Of a stretch of DNA of 64,000 nucleotides, positions 59,086 to 64,000 are shown in pieces. A program made the translations under genes and the position numbers. The stretch is from Orychophragmus violaceus. Its lineage: Eukaryota > Streptophyta > Magnoliopsida > Brassicales > Brassicaceae. The stretch is from positions 6,251,248 through 6,315,247 of the forward strand of contig CM058238.1 in the NCBI GenBank assembly GCA_030180135.1, written 5' to 3'. The stretch's first letter is position 1. Each line of letters opens with the position of its first letter. The notes under the pieces were generated by a model. It had not been told where the DNA came from and made no database searches. It saw only the letters and a list, made by a program, of their open reading frames with translations.

Positions 59086-59960
59086 CACACTACATGTATA
59101 GATAAAAGCCAATCGCACTAACAAGTTAAAACAATAAAGAACATCAAAAGAAAATTATCAGACATTTATCACTACAAATTAAACACCAAACTTCTTCTAA
59201 TCTTAAACTTTTGTCACCCAAGCTGCGTTATACAAAGAGTAGATGTAATCTCATTGACCATCTACTCTAAAACATTCATTTGTTCATTTTGGGGCATTTT
59301 GATTCACTCTATTAAGGTAATCTCATTGATAATTTATAGTAAACATTCATATTTAGTTAATCACATCTCTCTCCGGCTTCAGTCATACACTTTTTCAGTT
59401 TTTGCATGTTGATTGATTCTTATGGTTGAACTTCTCATTCTTCGTCAGTTTCATCCACTCCTCATCTTTTACCTCTATCCAAAGTGTTCTCTTCTTTTAG
59501 TTTAAAACATAAATATATTTTGCAAAGCTTCTAATCATCTATATCATCGCATTTGATTTTGTCAGCCCAATTTTGAATTGGAGATGAATCATACTCCATT
59601 ATTTTATTTTTATCAAGTTAATAATATATCTATTTTAATGCTTTAATATAAAAAAATTATATTTTATAAATTAAAATTTAATTAATAGTAATTGAATATT
59701 TTATGTATTTTCTTTTTGGAAACGAACTATGTTAAAAATACATAAAATTTTGTTTTATGTATATTCTTGATAAATTTTAACTTTTTATGTTATAATTTTT
59801 TAGAAGAGATTTCTACAACTTTAAAATTTTATTTTATAAATATAATTGAAGTATTAATTTTTAAAATATATTTATCATTATATTTATCATTATATACTAC
59901 ATATAAACATATCATAAATATTGTTTATATACAAACCTTTAATTTATAATTATGTAATTT
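59086..59960 (+). repeat. AT-rich dispersed repeat, copy A
   Basis: Shares with copies B and C, in order: AAAGC(C/T)AATCGCA, CATTTATCACTAC, CATCTACTCTAAA, GGGCATTTTGATTCA, TATTAAGGTAATCT, CATCTCTCTCC, GCATGTTGATT and CATCGCATTTGATTT. Divergence is high, so it is the oldest-looking copy. Helitron-like origin is possible: copies B and C start TCTATATAA. Confidence 0.65.
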
Positions 59961-60034
59961 ATTAATTATTTATGATTAAAATATTTTATTAAAATTTCTA
60001 TGGTAATAAAAGAAAAGAAAAATATTTTTCATTA

Positions 60035-60772
60035 TATCCAGATCTAAAGATCTAATATTTGTGAAGGTCTTTGGGATCTAGTTTCTCGGTAGCCATATCC
60101 TCAAAGTCAAAGATGAAGTATTATGTATATATCTTATCTTTTTGCGTTTCGGTTCTTTCCATTTATAGTTTCGATTTTATCCTTCTCTCTCGAAAACTAA
60201 CCAAGTTAACTATCTTTTTCCATGCATCAAGATCTAAAGATCTAATATTTGTGAAGGTCTTTGGGATCTAGTTTCTCGGTAGCCATATCCTCAAAGGTGA
60301 AGTATTATGTATTCATCTTATCTTTTTGCACTCCATAAGTTTCGATTTTATCTTTCTATCGCGAAAACAAACCAAACCAACTATCTTTTTTCCTTGTATC
60401 CAAATCTAAAAATATAATATTTGCAAAGTTATTTGGGATCTAGTTTCTCGGTAGTCATATCCTCAAAGGTGAAGTATTATGTATCCATCTTATCTTTTAG
60501 CGCTTCGATTCTTTCCATTAAAAGTTTCGATTTTATCTTTCTCTCTCGAAAACAAACCAAGTTAACTATCTTTTTTCCTTGTATCCATATCTTAAGATCT
60601 AATATTACTGAAGGTCTTTAAGATCTAGTTTCTCAGCAGCCATATCCTTAAAGGTGAAGTATTATATATCCATCTTATCTTTTTGCGCTTCCGTTCTTTC
60701 CATTTAAAATTTTAACTTTTATCATTCTTTTTCGAAAACAAACCAAGTTAACTATTTTTTTCCTTGTATCCA
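60035..60772 (+). repeat. Four tandem units of about 172-190 bp
   Basis: Units start at about 60035, 60225, 60397 and 60582, each opening with a TATCCA-type segment followed by ATCTAAAGATCTAATATTTG-like sequence. Each contains TTTGGGATCTAGTTTCTCGG and AAGTATTATGTAT. Successive offsets are 190, 172, 185 and 185 bp to the truncated fifth start. No coding capacity. Confidence 0.85.
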
Positions 60773-60844
60773 TATGTACTATTGTTTATTCACATTCTTT
60801 CTAACAACTTAAAGATTTTACTTGCATTTTTTTTTCTTAAAGTT

Positions 60845-61500
60845 AGAGAAATCAACAATATCTATATAACAAAAGCTAATCGCACAAGTAAGTTAAAATA
60901 GAATGACATCCAAAGCCAATTTAAGTCATTTATCACTCTACCAATTGAACACCAACTTTTTCTAATATTAAAATTTCCTCACTCGAGCTTCATTTTAGAA
61001 AGAGTAAATGTAATTTCATTGGTCATCTACTCTAAAACATTAAATTGTTCAATTTTTGGGCATTTTGATTCATATATATTAAGGTAATCTCGTCGATCTT
61101 CTATTCTAAACATTCATCTTCAGTTAATCTCATCTCTCTCCAACTTAACATACATTTTTCATCTTTTGTGCATGTTGATTAAGTTTCTTATGAATATTTC
61201 TCTCTTTATTCGTCAATTTCAATAGAATTTTATCTTCCACCACGCTCAAGGTGTTATCTTCTTCTTATTTTAAAGCATAAACATTTCTCGCTAGACTTTT
61301 TTTTACATCATCTACATCATCGCATTTGATTTCAATAATTTTTTTTGGGTCAAACTCAGCTCAATGATTATACTGCATAATTTTCTTTTAAAGTTAATAT
61401 ATATATATATATTTAATACTTTTAGCATACAAATTTTATTTTATAAAATAAAGTTTAATTAACAATAATTTTAATATTTTTATGTATTCTTTTTTTAATT
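60845..61500 (+). repeat. AT-rich dispersed repeat, copy B
   Basis: Begins around TCTATATAACAAAAGCTAATCG. Very similar to copy C for about 650 bp, then departs into the exonuclease-like fragment at 61501. Confidence 0.75.
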
Positions 61501-61611
61501 TTCAAAAATGCACCTAAGTTTACTGAAGTGCAAAAGAACATCTACCATACGCTCAATGGTAGAATTTGGATTGGACATAACATAAGAGAGTTCGACAAGC
61601 CACGTTTATGA
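61501..61611 (+). pseudogene. Fragment of a NEN-like DEDD exonuclease
   Basis: The plus strand reads FKNAPKFTEVQKNIYHTLNG then RIWIGHNIREFDKPRL before a TGA. This resembles the Exo II region (GRIWAGHNI..FD) of plant RNase T-like exonucleases such as NEN1-NEN4. Only one motif block is present and the rest to about 61785 is decayed. Its placement inside a mobile-looking repeat suggests gene capture. Confidence 0.5.
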
Positions 61612-61784
61612 AGTGCATGTAAGGATAATGATATACCATGTGCATCGATTTCAAGACCCAAACAAATCATAGAAAAATTGGATTATGTGAATACAAATGC
61701 TTAAAGAATATTACTTGGTGATGAAAGAATAAGAAAACTTGAAGATATTCGTCAACACTTCAATTTAAGAGGAAAAAAACAATT

Positions 61785-62870
61785 TCTATATAATAAAAGC
61801 TAATCGAATCGGTAAGTTAAAATAAAATAACAACTAAAACCAATTTTAAGTCATTTATCACTACCAATTGAACACTAAACTTTTTATAAAATTAAAATTT
61901 CCTCATTCAAGTTTCATTTTTACAAAGGTTAAATGTAATTTCATTGGTCATCTACTCTAAATCATTAACTTGATCAATTTTTGGACATTTTGATTCATAT
62001 ATATTAAGGCAATCTAGTTGATCCTCTATTCTAAACATTCATCTTCAATTAAACTCATCTCTCTCCAACTTATCATACATTTTTCATCTTTTGTGCATGT
62101 TGATTAAGTTTGTTATGAATCTTTCTCTCTTTATTCGTCAATTTCAATAGAATTTTATCTTCCACTTTGCTCAAGGTGTTATCTTCTTCTTATTTTAAAG
62201 CATAAACATTTCTCGATAGATTTTTTTTACATTATCTACATCATCGCATTTGATTTTGCCAGCCTAATGACTGTATTACATAATTTTATTTTTATAAGTT
62301 AATATATATATAATACTTTGGTATAACTTTTTATTTATAAACTAAATTTTAATTACCAGCAATTTTAATATTTTTATGTATTTTTTTGGAAGTGAAGTAT
62401 ATTAAAATTCATAAATTTAATAGTTTTATGTATATATTTAATAAAATTAGTGGATTATATATTAATTTGATTTTTTAAAAAATATTTCTACAAATTTTAG
62501 GTTTTATTTTATAATTAATAAATATAATTGGAGTATTAATTTATTTAAATAGATTTATCATATAAACTACATCTAAACATATCACATATTTTTATTTTGT
62601 TTTATATATAAAACTTTAATTTATAATTACGAAGTTTATTAATTTTTAAATAATAAATTGGTTAAAAGATTTAATTATATTTTTACGGTATTTATATTTA
62701 AAATAAATAAATATATTGAAATATTTTATGATAAAATTAGTTACAAATTATTTTGATATTATTAGCCTTACTAAATTTCTTAAATATTATATTTTCAATG
62801 GTAATATCTGTCATATAACAAATCAAGAAATGTTAGTTTAAAAAAAAAATATTTTAATAGTATAGATTTA
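61785..62870 (+). repeat. AT-rich dispersed repeat, copy C
   Basis: Begins TCTATATAATAAAAGCTAATCG at about 61790. Runs parallel to copy B (CATTGGTCATCTACTCTAAA, TTTTGTGCATGTTGATTAAG, CAAGGTGTTATCTTCTTCTT) and on through AT-rich DNA to TTTTAATAGTATAGATTT at about 62850-62870. No coding. Confidence 0.65.
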
Positions 62871-63195
62871 TGTTTTTTGTGAACTGTTAATGATATTTAT
62901 CTTCTTATCTAGCAAATATAGTTTTTTATTCAGTTCCAGAGAAAATACTATATTTTTCTTTTTCGCAGAGAAAATACTATATCATCATCACCTATTTATT
63001 GATTTTTTGCGTGGAAATTGTGAATTAATTTTAATTTTTAATCTTACACTGTATTTCTATATTTTAAAAAAAAATAGAAGAGTTGAAAATAGAGTATTGG
63101 GTTGGAATGGGTCGAGTAAGAAAATGATGAGTTTTTTAACCTGCAAATCGGGTAAATTAGGGTTAGAGACATAAGAGGATTGGATAATCGCCACC

Positions 63196-64000
63196 ATGAG
63201 AAAGGTCAGGAGGAAGAAAGAGATAATCGAGAACAATCCTAATCAACAAGACGAAGGTGATGATGATGTAAACGACCTATTATCTCTTATTCCTCTAGAT
63301 CTGAAAGCAGAGATTCTCTCAAAATTGGCAGCCAAATCCGTCGCCAAGCTTATCTCCATTTCTAAATTCTGGTTATCGACAATCCGCAGCAATGATTTCA
63401 CCCAACTGTTTCTGGCTCGATCTTCAACTCGGCCGCGTCTTCTTTGCATAGTCACACGTCGCCACGAAGACAGATATCCCTGCTGGTCTCAATCCTTTCA
63501 CTCCTGCTCTCAGGAGGATGCGTTTTCCGATCATCACATCACTCATGATTCAGAGTTCTTTTACAAGTTTTCTCCACCCGTTCGAGGCTTATTTTGCTGT
63601 GAACGTGGTACTAAAGTGGTGATTAGTAATCCCAGCACTGGTCAATTGATAACACTACGTAGACCCAATACCAGGAGAACTGGGTTCGTAACCTTTTTGG
63701 GGTATGAACCAGTTAGTGATGTATACAAAGTGTTGTGTATGACGGTGAAAGGTGTCCGTAAAAATCGTGGATCAAAAGTTGTGGCGGACGAGCATCAAGT
63801 TTTCACTTTAGGAGCTGGAAACCCAGCTTGGAGAATGATCGAATGTAAGCATCCTCATCTTCCTCCTTGTCGAACTAATGTGCTGTGCAATAATGGCGTT
63901 GTATATTACTATGCTTGGATCAACATGGATGGATGTTTAATAAGCTTTGATCTTAGAACCGAAGAGTTTGATGTCATTAACTTACCTGAGGATGTCCGAC
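63196..64000 (+). CDS. F-box protein with associated domain, partial
   Basis: An open frame of 268 codons runs off the window edge. The start ATG at 63196 has a favourable GCCACC context. The F-box covers residues 28-70 (LLSLIPLDLKAEILSKLAAKSVAKL, FWLSTIRSNDFTQLFLARS). An FBA-type region follows (RGLFCCERGTKVVISNPSTGQLI, FLGYEPVSDVYKVLC, NNGVVYYYAW, LISFDLRTEEFDVI). Such proteins are substrate receptors of SCF ubiquitin ligases; the substrate is unknown. This family is large and fast-evolving in Brassicaceae, and I cannot name an orthologue. It does not belong to the At5g15400 neighbourhood I remember. Confidence 0.88.
   Translation, partial: MRKVRRKKEIIENNPNQQDEGDDDVNDLLSLIPLDLKAEILSKLAAKSVAKLISISKFWLSTIRSNDFTQLFLARSSTRPRLLCIVTRRHEDRYPCWSQSFHSCSQEDAFSDHHITHDSEFFYKFSPPVRGLFCCERGTKVVISNPSTGQLITLRRPNTRRTGFVTFLGYEPVSDVYKVLCMTVKGVRKNRGSKVVADEHQVFTLGAGNPAWRMIECKHPHLPPCRTNVLCNNGVVYYYAWINMDGCLISFDLRTEEFDVINLPEDVR

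Noticed and set aside
60035..60772. Centromeric 178-bp satellite
   Set aside because: Only the unit length is similar; the sequence does not resemble the Arabidopsis centromere repeat I know and there are only four units.
62890..63174. 94-codon plus frame just before the F-box gene
   Set aside because: Phe/Lys-rich translation of AT-rich promoter sequence.
1..64000. CRISPR arrays, bacterial operons or viral genomes
   Set aside because: None seen; the direct repeats are LTRs, target duplications or plant tandem repeats, and the DNA is plant nuclear.

Overview
This is plant nuclear DNA from a close relative of Arabidopsis thaliana (Brassicaceae). It has GT-AG introns, AT-rich intergenic DNA, Ty1/copia, LINE and short poly-A retroposons, and a run of genes that I recognise as collinear with the At5g15290-At5g15400 interval. 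The species is not stated and the orthology calls come from memory of the families, not from a search.

Layout. 1-2722: minus-strand LINE material (a LINE with ORF1 and the first 85 codons of ORF2, next to the 3' part of another LINE). 2729-4563: a dispersed 0.28-kb repeat, a TRICHOME BIREFRINGENCE-LIKE exon fragment and a small unrecognised gene. 4574-17536: a tandem duplication of about 2.1 kb. The upstream copy is split by a 7.67-kb Copia element (6122-13788); the downstream copy still holds the empty target site. 17244-28888: CASP5-like gene, PPR protein (At5g15300-like), MYB16-like factor, a short poly-A retroposon and a 52-aa ATP synthase E-chain protein. 29606-32399: a cystathionine gamma-synthase-like gene with all catalytic exons in frame, in the position expected for the whole-genome-duplication partner of CGS1 (in A. 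thaliana CGS1, the E-chain paralogue and MYB106 are also neighbours). 32640-43971: a transposon block with a foldback element carrying telomere-like repeats, a scrap of SPX4, two poly-A retroposons and a second 7.77-kb Copia copy inserted in the poly-A tail of one of them. 44257-56514: SPX4, a DYW-type PPR protein, an early nodulin-like protein (ENODL17-like) and the 16-exon ubiquitin E4 ligase MUSE3/UFD2. 56990-63195: no intact gene; an LTR-like piece, three copies of a dispersed AT-rich repeat, a four-unit tandem repeat of about 180 bp and a decayed exonuclease fragment. 63196-64000: the 5' part of an F-box gene that leaves the window.

The genes do not form one pathway. They are ordinary plant single genes: Casparian-strip scaffold, organelle RNA processing, epidermal cell shape, ATP synthase, methionine synthesis, phosphate signalling, arabinogalactan-like surface protein and ubiquitin chain elongation. 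The points that most deserve a second look are the CGS-like gene with a reduced N-terminal regulatory region, the paired filled and empty Copia sites, the CASP5 duplication with a doubtful exon 2/3 junction, the inverted junction and the 300-bp promoter duplication in the unrecognised small-gene family, and the repeat arrays on the right.
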